Assembly: GCA_964535215.1 (NCBI GenBank)
Contig: CAZHST010000022.1
Span: 1 to 54,451, forward strand
Reading direction: 5' to 3'
DNA length: 54,451 nt
Source: JACQHM01 sp964535215
GTDB taxonomy: Bacteria > Methylomirabilota > Methylomirabilia > Methylomirabilales > JACQHM01
Below are positions 36,770 through 44,785 of the stretch, piece by piece (position 1 is the stretch's first letter; the number at the start of each line of letters is the position of its first letter). Position numbers and translations under genes: made by a program. The notes beneath the pieces are model-generated. The model saw only the letters and a list, made by a program, of their open reading frames with translations, made no database searches and was not told the origin of the DNA.

Positions 36770-38143
36770 ATGGATCTGTTTGAACAGGGGAGAACCGCTC
36801 AAGCCCCGAAGGCCCCTTTAGCCGATCGGATGCGGCCCAGGGACCTTTCGGAGTTCGTCGGCCAGGCCCACCTCCTCGGTGAAGGGAAGCTCCTCCGAAG
36901 GGCTCTGGAGCGTAAAGAGGTGCCATCCCTGATCCTCTGGGGCCCCCCGGGGACAGGGAAGACTACCCTGGCCTACCTGATCGCTGCGTTAACCGGCTCC
37001 CCTTTTGTCCCCTTCTCGGCCGTCACCTCGGGGATCAGGGAGGTCAAGGAGGTGATCCTGGAGGCCGAGCGCCAGAGGAGGCTCTCCGGCAAACGGATCC
37101 TCCTCTTCGTGGATGAGCTGCACCGGTTTAACAAGGCCCAGCAGGACGCCTTCCTCCCCCATGTCGAGCGGGGGACGATCCTCTTCATCGGGGCAACGAC
37201 GGAGAACCCCTCCTTCGAGGTCATCGCCCCCCTCCTTTCCCGCTGCAAGGTCCTGATGCTTCACCCTCTTTCCGAGGAGGAGCTGCTCACCATCCTGGAG
37301 CGGGCTTTAAAGGATGAGGAGCGGGGCTTGGGAAGCCTCAAGCTAGAAGCGGAGCCAGAGGCCCTCCGCGCTATCGCCCGTTGGAGCCAGGGGGATGCCA
37401 GGGCCGCGTTGAACACGTTAGAGCTGGCCGCCCAGCTTCTCCCGGCCGACCCTTTGGGGGGGAAGCGGATCACCCGCTTGATCGCCGAGGAGGCCGCCCA
37501 ACGGAGGGCCCTCCTCTACGACAAGGCCGGCGAAGAGCATTACAACCTGATCTCGGCCCTCCACAAATCCTTACGGGGAGGCGACCCCGACGCCGCCCTC
37601 TACTGGCTGGCGCGGATGCTTGCCTCGGGGGAGGATCCTCTTTACATTGCCCGCCGTCTCGTCCGCTTCGCCTCAGAAGATATCGGGAATGCCGACCCCC
37701 AGGCCCTCCAGGTGGCCATTGCGGCCATGCAGGCCTACCATTTCTTAGGCTCGCCCGAGGGGGAATTGGCCCTCGCCCAGTGTGTGACGTACCTGGCCGT
37801 GGCCCCGAAATCCAACGCCGTCTATGTGGCCTTTAACGAGGCTGCTCAAGATGCGCTCAGGGGCCCGGCCGGTCCGGTCCCTCTCCACCTGCGAAACGCC
37901 CCGACCACCCTCCTAAAAGAGCTAGGCTACGCCAAGGATTACCTCTATCCCCATGATTACCCCGACGCCCTTGTCAATCAGGACTATCTCCCCGAGGTCT
38001 TGAAAGGGAGAACCTATTACCGGCCGACCGATCGGGGCTTAGAGGCCGAGATCAAGAAGAGGCTCGACGAGTGGAGGAGGAGAAAGGCGGCGATGGCGAC
38101 GAAGCCGCCGGGAGAGGAGGTGGGAAGGGAGGATCAAGGGTAG
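36770..38143 (+). CDS. rarA: replication-associated recombination protein A (RarA/MgsA)
   Basis: A 457-residue AAA+ ATPase that acts at stalled replication forks. The start ADRMRPRDLSEFVGQAHLLG is diagnostic, followed by Walker A GPPGTGKTT (58-66), Walker B LLFVDELHRF (111-120), sensor-1 FIGATTENPSF and the C-terminal tetramer domain (LYDKAGEEHYNLISALHKSL, RGGDPDAALYWLARMLASGE, YARRLVRFASEDIGNADPQA-like). The last stretch, KDYLYPHDYPDALVNQDYLP, is also typical. Length is normal for the family. Confidence 0.96.
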   Translation: MDLFEQGRTAQAPKAPLADRMRPRDLSEFVGQAHLLGEGKLLRRALERKEVPSLILWGPPGTGKTTLAYLIAALTGSPFVPFSAVTSGIREVKEVILEAERQRRLSGKRILLFVDELHRFNKAQQDAFLPHVERGTILFIGATTENPSFEVIAPLLSRCKVLMLHPLSEEELLTILERALKDEERGLGSLKLEAEPEALRAIARWSQGDARAALNTLELAAQLLPADPLGGKRITRLIAEEAAQRRALLYDKAGEEHYNLISALHKSLRGGDPDAALYWLARMLASGEDPLYIARRLVRFASEDIGNADPQALQVAIAAMQAYHFLGSPEGELALAQCVTYLAVAPKSNAVYVAFNEAAQDALRGPAGPVPLHLRNAPTTLLKELGYAKDYLYPHDYPDALVNQDYLPEVLKGRTYYRPTDRGLEAEIKKRLDEWRRRKAAMATKPPGEEVGREDQG

Positions 38144-38215
38144 CCCTTGAACGAGGATATCGAATGAACACCCCTTCACGTCTGTGGACGTGTTTCAGAG
38201 AAAGGAGGTTCTCCG

Positions 38216-38491
38216 ATGAGGAGGTTGGCGTTTGTGGTCTTCGTGGCCTTCGCGCTAAGCACGGCCGGAGTCCCTGCCGCCTGGGCCAAGAGCTGTCCGA
38301 AGCTCTATAAACGGGCGACGGAGGCCATCGAGAAGGCTGAAAAAGCGAAGAAGATAGACGCGGCGAAGGCCGCTGCGTGGAAGAAGTGTGCGGACGATGG
38401 CCTGAAGCTCCACGAGCAGGGCAAGCACGATGAGTCGGTGAAAGCCCTCAAGAAGTGCCTGAAGGACATGGGAGAGAAGGAGGAAGCCTAA
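38216..38491 (+). CDS. small exported Lys/Ala-rich protein
   Basis: A 91-residue protein with a clear signal peptide (MRRLAFVVFVAFALSTAGVP, then AAWAKSC). The mature 66 residues are very basic (about 18 Lys) and helical: CPKLYKRATEAIEKAEKAKK, AAAWKKCADDGLKLHEQGKH, DESVKALKKCLKDMGEKEEA. Three Cys (SCPK, KKCADD, KKCLKD) are spread through it. It resembles one or two TPR-like helix pairs. The ribosome site AAAGGAGG is excellent; a small 6-bp hairpin (CACGTC / GACGTG) lies in the leader and a strong terminator follows. Function unknown. Confidence 0.75.
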   Translation: MRRLAFVVFVAFALSTAGVPAAWAKSCPKLYKRATEAIEKAEKAKKIDAAKAAAWKKCADDGLKLHEQGKHDESVKALKKCLKDMGEKEEA

Positions 38492-38508
38492 CCGCACCGC
38501 TCCGTCTG

Positions 38509-38546
38509 AAGAAGGGGCTCCTGCCAGGAGCCCCTTCTTGTGTTTT
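38509..38546 (+). terminator. intrinsic terminator after the small exported protein
   Basis: AAGAAGGGGCTCC / GGAGCCCCTTCTT, a 13-bp perfect stem with loop TGCCA, followed by GTGTTTT. Confidence 0.8.
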
Positions 38547-38605
38547 GAAACCTTCCTCCCCAGAGCTCCTGCTTCCCGCAACCTCCGGTCATGAAGTTTT
38601 TTTTC

Positions 38606-38635
38606 TTGACAGATCGATGGGAAGATTGTTATAGG
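38606..38635 (+). promoter_or_regulatory. promoter of the HU gene
   Basis: TTGACA (38606-38611), 18-base spacer, TATAGG (38630-38635), in an AT-rich stretch. It ends 54 bases before ATG. Confidence 0.6.
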
Positions 38636-38688
38636 CTACCTAGTTTTTTTTCTAACCTTTCACATGTGTGGATAAGGAGGGAAGGGGG

Positions 38689-38961
38689 ATGACGAAGGCA
38701 GAGCTGGTTGATCGGATGGCACGGGGAGCGGGGATCACGAAACGGGCCGCTGAGACCGCATTGAACACTTGCCTGAACAGCATCAGGGATTCGCTGAAAA
38801 GGGGGAAGAAGGTAACCCTCGTTGGCTTTGGCACCTTCTCCGTCGCCAAGCGGGCAGCCCGGAATGGCCGGAACCCCCAAACAGGGGAGGTCATCAAAAT
38901 CAAGGCAAGCCGGATCCCCAGGTTCAGAGCCGGAAAAGCCTTAAAAGATGCGGTGAAATAA
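38689..38961 (+). CDS. HU family DNA-binding protein
   Basis: A 90-residue nucleoid protein of normal HU length. MTKAELVDRMARGAGITKRA, the core VTLVGFGTFSVAKRAARNGR and the DNA-arm NPQTGEVIKIKASRIPRFRA (with the Pro that intercalates DNA in NPQTG) are diagnostic. ATG 38689 follows the ribosome site AAGGAGGGAAGG; the ORF could be extended seven codons but lacks support. It stands alone with its own promoter and terminator. Confidence 0.96.
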   Translation: MTKAELVDRMARGAGITKRAAETALNTCLNSIRDSLKRGKKVTLVGFGTFSVAKRAARNGRNPQTGEVIKIKASRIPRFRAGKALKDAVK

Positions 38962-38998
38962 ACTGCCTCCTTTCTTTGGATCAATTCGAGTCATGAAG

Positions 38999-39036
38999 AG
39001 CCCGGACAGGATCCCTCCCCGGGCTTTCCTTTTTTT
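38999..39036 (+). terminator. intrinsic terminator of the HU gene
   Basis: AGCCCGG / CCGGGCT around a 13-base loop, then TTCCTTTTTTT. It lies next to the end of the convergent threonine aldolase gene. Confidence 0.75.
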
Positions 39037-39044
39037 CCCCTCCC

Positions 39045-40088
39045 CTAGACCAGTCTCTTCCTGATGGCCTGAAGGGTCAGGAGGATGTCCTCCCGGTCAA
39101 TATCCTTGTGGGTCACCGCCCGGATGGAGTCCTGGGCGATGAGGTGGAGCTTGATCCCCTCCCCTTCTAGCTCCTGGACGAGTCTTGGGGCCGAGATCCT
39201 CGGGGCGTGAACGTCAAAGATGACGATGTTGGTCTGGACCCTCTTGAGATCAATCTCGATCCCTGGAAGCTCTGCCAACCCTTCGGCCAAAAGACGGGCA
39301 TTCTCGTGATCGAGCTTCAGCCTCTCCACCATCGTCTCCAGGGCCACGATCCCTGCCGCGGCCAGGACGCCGGCCTGCCGCATCCCCCCGCCAAGCATCT
39401 TCCGGAACCGCCTGGCCCGTTCGATAAAGTCCGCGCTTCCCACCAGGAGGGAGCCGACAGGGGCCGAGAGCCCCTTCGAGAGGCAGAACGTCACCGAGTC
39501 GGCGTGGGCGGCGAACTCGGCGGCGGGTACCCCTGAGGCGACGGCCGCGTTGAAGAGCCTTGCCCCGTCCAGGTGGACCGGGATGCCAGCCTCCCTCGCG
39601 ACATCTGCAATGGCCTTCAAGGTCCCCAGGGGGTAAAAGGTGCCACCCCCCCGGTTGTGGGTGCTCTCCAGGCAGATCAGACCGGTCCTGGGATGGTGGA
39701 TGTTCGGGGAGCGGATGGCCTTTCTCACATCCTCTGGATCCAGGATGCCGTAAGTCCCCCTCAGCGGCCGGGCCTGAAGCCCGCCCAGGGCAGCCATCCC
39801 GGCAACCTCGTAATTGTAAATGTGGCTGGTTTCCTCCAGGATTACCTCGTCCCCTCGGCTCGTGTGACTTAACACCCCGACCAGGTTCCCCATGGTACCC
39901 GAGGCGACAAAGAGGGCCGCCTCCTTCTGAAGCTTCCTGGCGGCCAGCTCCTGGAGCCGGTTGACGGTCGGGTCCTCCCCGAAGACATCATCGCCCACCT
40001 CGGCCCTTCTCATCGCCTCCCGCATCGCCTCGGTCGGGAGGGTCACGGTATCGCTCCGAAGATCAATCACCTTCCGCCGGTGTGCCAT
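39045..40088 (-). CDS. ltaE: low-specificity L-threonine aldolase
   Basis: A 347-residue PLP enzyme that cleaves L-threonine and L-allo-threonine to glycine and acetaldehyde. Key pieces are IDLRSDTVTLPTEAMREAM, the PLP Asp in PVHLDGARLFNAA (about 174) and the Schiff-base Lys in SVTFCLSKGLSAPVG (Lys205). ESTHNRGGG and ASGTMGNL are typical too. Start ATG 40088 (MAHRRKVIDLRSDT) lies behind GGGGGGAGAGG. It is the last gene of a three-gene run with the NYN nuclease and the decarboxylase. Confidence 0.95.
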   Translation of the reverse strand: MAHRRKVIDLRSDTVTLPTEAMREAMRRAEVGDDVFGEDPTVNRLQELAARKLQKEAALFVASGTMGNLVGVLSHTSRGDEVILEETSHIYNYEVAGMAALGGLQARPLRGTYGILDPEDVRKAIRSPNIHHPRTGLICLESTHNRGGGTFYPLGTLKAIADVAREAGIPVHLDGARLFNAAVASGVPAAEFAAHADSVTFCLSKGLSAPVGSLLVGSADFIERARRFRKMLGGGMRQAGVLAAAGIVALETMVERLKLDHENARLLAEGLAELPGIEIDLKRVQTNIVIFDVHAPRISAPRLVQELEGEGIKLHLIAQDSIRAVTHKDIDREDILLTLQAIRKRLV

Positions 40089-40118
40089 CCTCTCCCCCCG
40101 CACGCCTTCAAGTCCTTC

Positions 40119-40616
40119 CTAGAGTTTCCTTAACACTTCTTCTTTTCGGCGGAGCCCTTTGGGAGGCCTCCGGGCGGCTCCCTTTCCCTTCGCCCGAGGA
40201 GGCTCCTCTTCCTCCTCCAGGTCTTTCCCCAGACGGGACACCGCTTCCAGAAGCTTCGCCCAAAACGCTTCCGCCCCCAGGGCAACCGCCCCCGCCCGTA
40301 GAGAGGCCGATTGAAGCTCCCGATCCGAGGTGACGACAACCGTTCCCGGGCCGCTCAGTTGCCTGATGACCTCGTCGGCCGGCTCCCCTCGCCTGGAGAA
40401 GATCACCGTTAAGCCCCCCCGCGTCTCCTGGTGCCGGAGGGGAAAGCCCCCCTCCCGCCCATCGAAGACAACGGTGATCCGATGCCCCTTCAAGCGCTGA
40501 TAGGGGATCAGGAGCTTCAGGAGCCCCTCCCGCCCCAGCTCCAGGCCCTCTCGGTCGAGGATGGAGAGTTGGGGGGAACGCCTGATGAGGTTATAGCCGT
40601 CCACCACAATTCGCAT
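40119..40616 (-). CDS. NYN domain protein, YacP-like RNase
   Basis: A 165-residue protein of the YacP/Rae1 type, a PIN-like fold (NYN) endoribonuclease. Acidic metal ligands fit: MRIVVDGYNLIRRSPQL (Asp6, Asn8), DGREGGFPL, ADEVIRQLSG and VTSDRELQSASLRAGA. The C-terminal 40 residues are very charged (EEEEEPPRAKGKGAARRPPK) and may bind RNA. Start ATG 40616 follows the decarboxylase stop by 16 bases; the longer ORF runs into that gene. Confidence 0.88.
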   Translation of the reverse strand: MRIVVDGYNLIRRSPQLSILDREGLELGREGLLKLLIPYQRLKGHRITVVFDGREGGFPLRHQETRGGLTVIFSRRGEPADEVIRQLSGPGTVVVTSDRELQSASLRAGAVALGAEAFWAKLLEAVSRLGKDLEEEEEPPRAKGKGAARRPPKGLRRKEEVLRKL

Positions 40617-40632
40617 CGCACCTTCCCAGGGG

Positions 40633-42171
40633 CTAACGGAGCGCCGGTGGACGGTGCTCCCGGTCCAGCCTCGCCCCGTGGAAACGGAGAAGCTCCCACG
40701 CCCTTGACACATGGGCCTCCGTGGTTCTGATGTTCCCGATGGCCAACCGGAGGGTCATCCGCCCATGAAGACGGGTGGAGGAGAGGAAGACCTCCCCCGT
40801 CTGGTTCACGGCCTCCAGGAGGGCCTCGTTCAACTGATCCAGGTAGCGCTCGATCTCCCGGGCCTCCGAGACCCCGGCCGATAGCAGACGATCGGCCAGG
40901 TCCCTGGGCCTCGCCCGGAAGCAGACCACGCTGAACGGGACAGGCGCCAGCCGCTCAAAATCCGGGTCGGCGTCTAGCCAGTCCGTGAACGCCCGCGCCA
41001 ACCGGAGATGCTCGCGGAGCCTGGCGGCGATCCCTGCCCGCCCGAAATAACGGAGGACCATCCAGAGCTTCAGGGCCCGGAACCTCCGGCCGAGCTGGAC
41101 CCCATAATCCATGTAGTTCGTCACCGCCTCCCCCTCCCGCGTCCTGAGATAGTCGGGGACCAGGCTGAAGGCCCGCTTCAGGATCCCAGGATGACGGCAG
41201 TAGAAGGCGCTCACATCAATGGGGGCGAAGAGCCACTTGTGGGGGTTCATGACCAGGGAATCGGCCCGTTCACACCCATCCAGGACGTGGCGCATCTCCG
41301 GGAGGACAGCCGCCGCCCCGCCGTAGGCGGCGTCCACATGGAGCCAGAGGTTGTAGCGATGGCAGAGGTCGGCGATCTCGGGCACCGGGTCAATGCTGGT
41401 CGTCGAGGTCGTCCCGACCGTCGCCACGACACAGAAGGGCCGCCACCCGGCTTTCAGATCCTCCTCGATGGCCGTCTCCAGGGCCTCCGGGTCCATCCGG
41501 AAGGCAGGGTCGGTCCTGATCTTCCGGACCCCTTCCCGGCCGATACCCAAGACGATGGCCCCCTTCTCGATGGAGGAGTGCGCCTGCTCCGAGGTGTAGA
41601 GCCGAAGGCGGGGGACCTCGGGACGGCCTGGCAGCCCTTCGTCCCGGGCCTTGAGACCGGGAACCACCTCTCGGGCCGCGACGAGGGCGCAGAGGCTGGA
41701 GACCGAGGCCGTGTCGTTGATGACTCCCTTAAAGGCCGGAGGGAGGTCGAGCATCTGCCGGAGCCAGTCTAAGACTACCTCCTCCAGCTCGGTGGCGGAG
41801 GGGGAGGTCTTCCAGAGCATGGCGTTCACGTTGAAGGCCGCACACAGGAGTTCTCCCAGGATGCCGGGCCCCGAGCCGCTGATCGCGAAGTAGCCAAAGA
41901 AGGAGGGGTGGTTCCAGTGGGTGATCCCGGGGACGATGATCCGGTCAAGGTCCTGGAGGATCGCCTCCATCGGCTCCGGCTCCTCCGGCGGGGTGTCGGG
42001 AAGCCTCGACCTGATCTCCCCCGGCTGCACGCTGGCCAGCACCGGGTAGCGCTCCGGGTGGGCGAGGTACTCAGCGATCCAGTCAATGAGCTGATAGCCG
42101 TACTTCCGGAAGGCCTCAGGATCCATATCCCCTAGGCCAGCCCCGTTTGGATCAAAAGATCCCTTCATCAT
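40633..42171 (-). CDS. pyridoxal-dependent aromatic amino acid decarboxylase family
   Basis: A 512-residue group II decarboxylase. The ATG at 42171 (MMKGSFDPNGAGLG) has AAGGAGACC upstream. Landmarks are KYGYQLIDWIAEYLAHPERY, VPGITHWNHPSFFGYFAISG, the PLP-stacking His region YTSEQAHSSIEKGA, the PLP Asp in WLHVDAAYGG (about 280) and Lys312 in NPHKWLF. It would decarboxylate an L-aromatic amino acid such as Tyr, Phe or Trp, but plant-type aldehyde synthases look alike. It leads a run with the NYN nuclease and threonine aldolase. Confidence 0.92.
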   Translation of the reverse strand: MMKGSFDPNGAGLGDMDPEAFRKYGYQLIDWIAEYLAHPERYPVLASVQPGEIRSRLPDTPPEEPEPMEAILQDLDRIIVPGITHWNHPSFFGYFAISGSGPGILGELLCAAFNVNAMLWKTSPSATELEEVVLDWLRQMLDLPPAFKGVINDTASVSSLCALVAAREVVPGLKARDEGLPGRPEVPRLRLYTSEQAHSSIEKGAIVLGIGREGVRKIRTDPAFRMDPEALETAIEEDLKAGWRPFCVVATVGTTSTTSIDPVPEIADLCHRYNLWLHVDAAYGGAAAVLPEMRHVLDGCERADSLVMNPHKWLFAPIDVSAFYCRHPGILKRAFSLVPDYLRTREGEAVTNYMDYGVQLGRRFRALKLWMVLRYFGRAGIAARLREHLRLARAFTDWLDADPDFERLAPVPFSVVCFRARPRDLADRLLSAGVSEAREIERYLDQLNEALLEAVNQTGEVFLSSTRLHGRMTLRLAIGNIRTTEAHVSRAWELLRFHGARLDREHRPPALR

Positions 42172-42223
42172 CGTGGTCTCCTTGCTCTCCTGCACCCTTG
42201 CTCGCGGTCCCCCAACCCCCCTA

Positions 42224-42253
42224 ACAGTAGCACAAAAGCCCCAGGAAAGACAA
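42224..42253 (-). promoter_or_regulatory. promoter of the decarboxylase gene
   Basis: Minus strand TTGTCT (42248-42253), 18-base spacer, TACTGT (42224-42229). Its -35 is four bases from the -35 of the plus-strand promoter at 42258. Confidence 0.4.
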
Positions 42254-42257
42254 ATCC

Positions 42258-42286
42258 TTGACACAGGGCCTGAGATTTCGTAGGGT
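42258..42286 (+). promoter_or_regulatory. promoter of the AceE-like gene
   Basis: TTGACA (42258-42263), 17-base spacer and TAGGGT (42281-42286), 62 bases before the ATG. Confidence 0.5.
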
Positions 42287-42298
42287 GTGAGGGAAGCG

Positions 42299-42311
42299 TT
42301 CAGCCGTCAGC
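42299..42311 (-). repeat. dispersed repeat copy 3 (partial)
   Basis: TTCAGCCGTCAGC, i.e. GCTGACGGCTGAA on the minus strand, the core of the repeat at 4114-4132 and 17450-17468. It is in the leader of the AceE-like gene. Confidence 0.4.
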
Positions 42312-42348
42312 CAGACAGGGGAGAAACGACTGAGGTGGGGGCCAAGGG

Positions 42349-44757
42349 ATGGGGAAAGGGCAGCTTTTCGAGCACGAGCAGGAACTTTCAATTCTTAAAT
42401 CCATCGAACGCCGGGTCCTGTGGCTGAGCACGTATCTGGTGCACTACGCCAACGCCATCCGGCCGAACCCGGACAAGACAAAGGTCGGTGGGCACCAGGC
42501 CAGTTCGGCCTCGGTGGTCAGTCTCATGACCGCCATGTACTTTAAGATCCTAAAGCCGGGCGACCGGCTCGCCATCAAGCCCCACGCCTCCCCGGTCTTT
42601 CACGCCATCCAGGCCCTCCGGGGACGCCTGCCCATGGAGGCCCTGAAGCGGTTCCGGGCCTTCGGCGGCCTCCAGGCGTACCCCAGCCGGACGAAAGACC
42701 CCGATCCCGTGGACTTCTCCACAGGGTCCGTGGGCCTGGGTCCGGTGGCCGCCATGTTCGGGGGGCTGACCGATCGTTACATCCGGGATCACTTCGGGCC
42801 CGGCGGCGGCCGGTACATCGCCCTGGTGGGGGATGCCGAACTCGACGAGGGGAACATGTGGGAGGCGATCGGCGAAGACTATGCGGCCGGTCTGAACAAC
42901 GTCCTCTGGGTCGTTGATCTCAACCGCCAGAGCCTGGATCGGGTAGTCCCTGACGGCCGGGCCCACCGGATCCGGGAGATGTTCCGGATCAATCGCTGGC
43001 ACGTCATCAACTTAAAGTACGGGTCCCGACTTGACGAGGCCTTCGCGCGCCCCGGGGGCCCTCTCCTCCGTCAACGGATTGATGACATGAGCAATGCCGA
43101 ATACCAAACCCTCCTCCAACTGGACGGCGGCCGGATCAGGGACCGCCTGGTCGCCGGGGCACCGGCCAAGGATCGGGATGCCCTCGCGGCGCTCCTTGCC
43201 GGGTACGATGACGCCTCTGTCCGCCGCCTCTTGACCGACCTCGGGGGCCACGATCTTTTGAAGATCATCGAGGCGTTTCAGGAAGCCAAGGGGGTCACCG
43301 ACCGCCCGACGGTGATCGTGGCCTACACGATCAAGGGGTGGCGCCTCCCCTTCGAGGGCGATCCGCTGAACCACTCGATGCTCCTCACCCCTGAAGATAT
43401 CGCAAAGCTCCAGAAAGCCCTCGGCATCCCGGAAGGGGAGGAGTGGTCCGGCTTTCCGCCTGAAAGCCCCGAGGGCCGATACATCCGGGCCAGGGAGGCC
43501 GCCCTGGAGGCTGCGACCCGACCTCATCCCTCCCCGATGATCCCCCCGATCCCTCAGGAGCTCGGCCTCCGCTTCCCCAAGGTGACCTCCACCCAGGAAG
43601 CCCTCGGGCTGATCCTGACCCACCTGGCCGACCATCCGGAGCTGGCAAAGCGGGTGGTCACGGTCTCACCCGATGTGGCCGTCTCCACCAACCTGGGCGG
43701 GTGGATCAACAAGAAGGGGGTGTACTCCCCCGTGGAGCAGCTTGACTACTTCGCCGAGTATCAGCTCCCCCGTCTGTTAAAATGGCAGCAGACCCCTTCC
43801 GGCCAGCACCTTGAGCTCGGCATCTCGGAGAACAACCTCTTCCTCCTCCTGACCGCCCTGGGGCTTAGCCCCGACTTAACCGGTGAACCGGTCTTCCCCC
43901 TCGGGACCATCTACGACTGCTTCATCCCCCGGGGACTGGATGCGTTTTCCTACGGGGCCTACTCCGGGGCCCGCTTCATCCTGGTCGGCACCCCATCCGG
44001 GATCAGCTTAAGCCCGGAGGGCGGGGCCCACCAGTCCCTCTACACCCCGGCCATCGGGCTCCAGATGCCCCGCGTCGTCTATTTCGAGCCGACCTTTGCC
44101 AAGGAGCTGGAGTGGATCCTCATGGCCTCGCTGGCCTATTTAGCCGATCAGAAGACCGGGCAGGCTGTGTACCTCCGCCTAAGCACGACGCCTTTGGATC
44201 AGGGGCTTTTCAACGAAGTGGTCGAAAGGGTTGGTGAAGCGGAGCTCCGCCGTCAGGTGCTAAACGGTGCCTACCGCATCAGGGATCGCCGCCCCCTGAA
44301 GGGGTACCGACCAGGAGAGAACGTCGTCAACATCTTCGCCACCGGGGTGATGGTCCAGGAGGCCGTCGAGGCCAGCGATCAGCTCCTCCAGGAAGGCCTC
44401 TACGCCAACGTCATGGCGGTCTCCAGCCCTGATCTGCTGTACCGGGGGTACAGCCAACTGAACCGGATGAAGCTCAAGCGTCCCGAGGTCCGGGGGGGTT
44501 GCTACCTCAACCGGTTGATGGCCGGCCCTGAGGCCAAGGTGCCAATCGTCACCGTCATGGATGGTCACTCGCACACGTTGAGCTTCATCGGGGCCGCCCT
44601 CGCCGTCCCAACCGTGACGCTCGGGGTGGATGACTTCGGCCAGTCGGGGTCGCGGGCCGAGCTCTACCGGCATTACGAGATCGGGAAGGAGGCCATCCAA
44701 CGGGCTGCCCGATACGCCCTCTCTCTAGGGAACCCCGGGCAGGCAACGGCTCCGTGA
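42349..44757 (+). CDS. AceE-like homodimeric pyruvate dehydrogenase E1 / transketolase-family enzyme
   Basis: An 802-residue thiamine diphosphate enzyme of the homodimeric E1 group (AceE). The ThDP motif is LVGDAELDEGNMWEA (161-173) with VVDLNRQSLD 28 residues later, close to the VINCNLQRLD of AceE. Also present are HASPVFHAIQ, STGSVGLGP, and in the second half VSPDVAVSTNLGGW, LGISENNLFLLLTALGL and VMDGHSHTLSFIGAAL. It is about 80 residues shorter than E. coli AceE, mostly at the N-terminus that binds E2. No E2 or E3 gene is nearby, so its true substrate and partners are open. The SagB-like gene follows after 28 bases. Confidence 0.85.
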   Translation: MGKGQLFEHEQELSILKSIERRVLWLSTYLVHYANAIRPNPDKTKVGGHQASSASVVSLMTAMYFKILKPGDRLAIKPHASPVFHAIQALRGRLPMEALKRFRAFGGLQAYPSRTKDPDPVDFSTGSVGLGPVAAMFGGLTDRYIRDHFGPGGGRYIALVGDAELDEGNMWEAIGEDYAAGLNNVLWVVDLNRQSLDRVVPDGRAHRIREMFRINRWHVINLKYGSRLDEAFARPGGPLLRQRIDDMSNAEYQTLLQLDGGRIRDRLVAGAPAKDRDALAALLAGYDDASVRRLLTDLGGHDLLKIIEAFQEAKGVTDRPTVIVAYTIKGWRLPFEGDPLNHSMLLTPEDIAKLQKALGIPEGEEWSGFPPESPEGRYIRAREAALEAATRPHPSPMIPPIPQELGLRFPKVTSTQEALGLILTHLADHPELAKRVVTVSPDVAVSTNLGGWINKKGVYSPVEQLDYFAEYQLPRLLKWQQTPSGQHLELGISENNLFLLLTALGLSPDLTGEPVFPLGTIYDCFIPRGLDAFSYGAYSGARFILVGTPSGISLSPEGGAHQSLYTPAIGLQMPRVVYFEPTFAKELEWILMASLAYLADQKTGQAVYLRLSTTPLDQGLFNEVVERVGEAELRRQVLNGAYRIRDRRPLKGYRPGENVVNIFATGVMVQEAVEASDQLLQEGLYANVMAVSSPDLLYRGYSQLNRMKLKRPEVRGGCYLNRLMAGPEAKVPIVTVMDGHSHTLSFIGAALAVPTVTLGVDDFGQSGSRAELYRHYEIGKEAIQRAARYALSLGNPGQATAP

Positions 44758-44785
44758 GCCAGCCTCCGCCCCAGGGATCGAGGCA

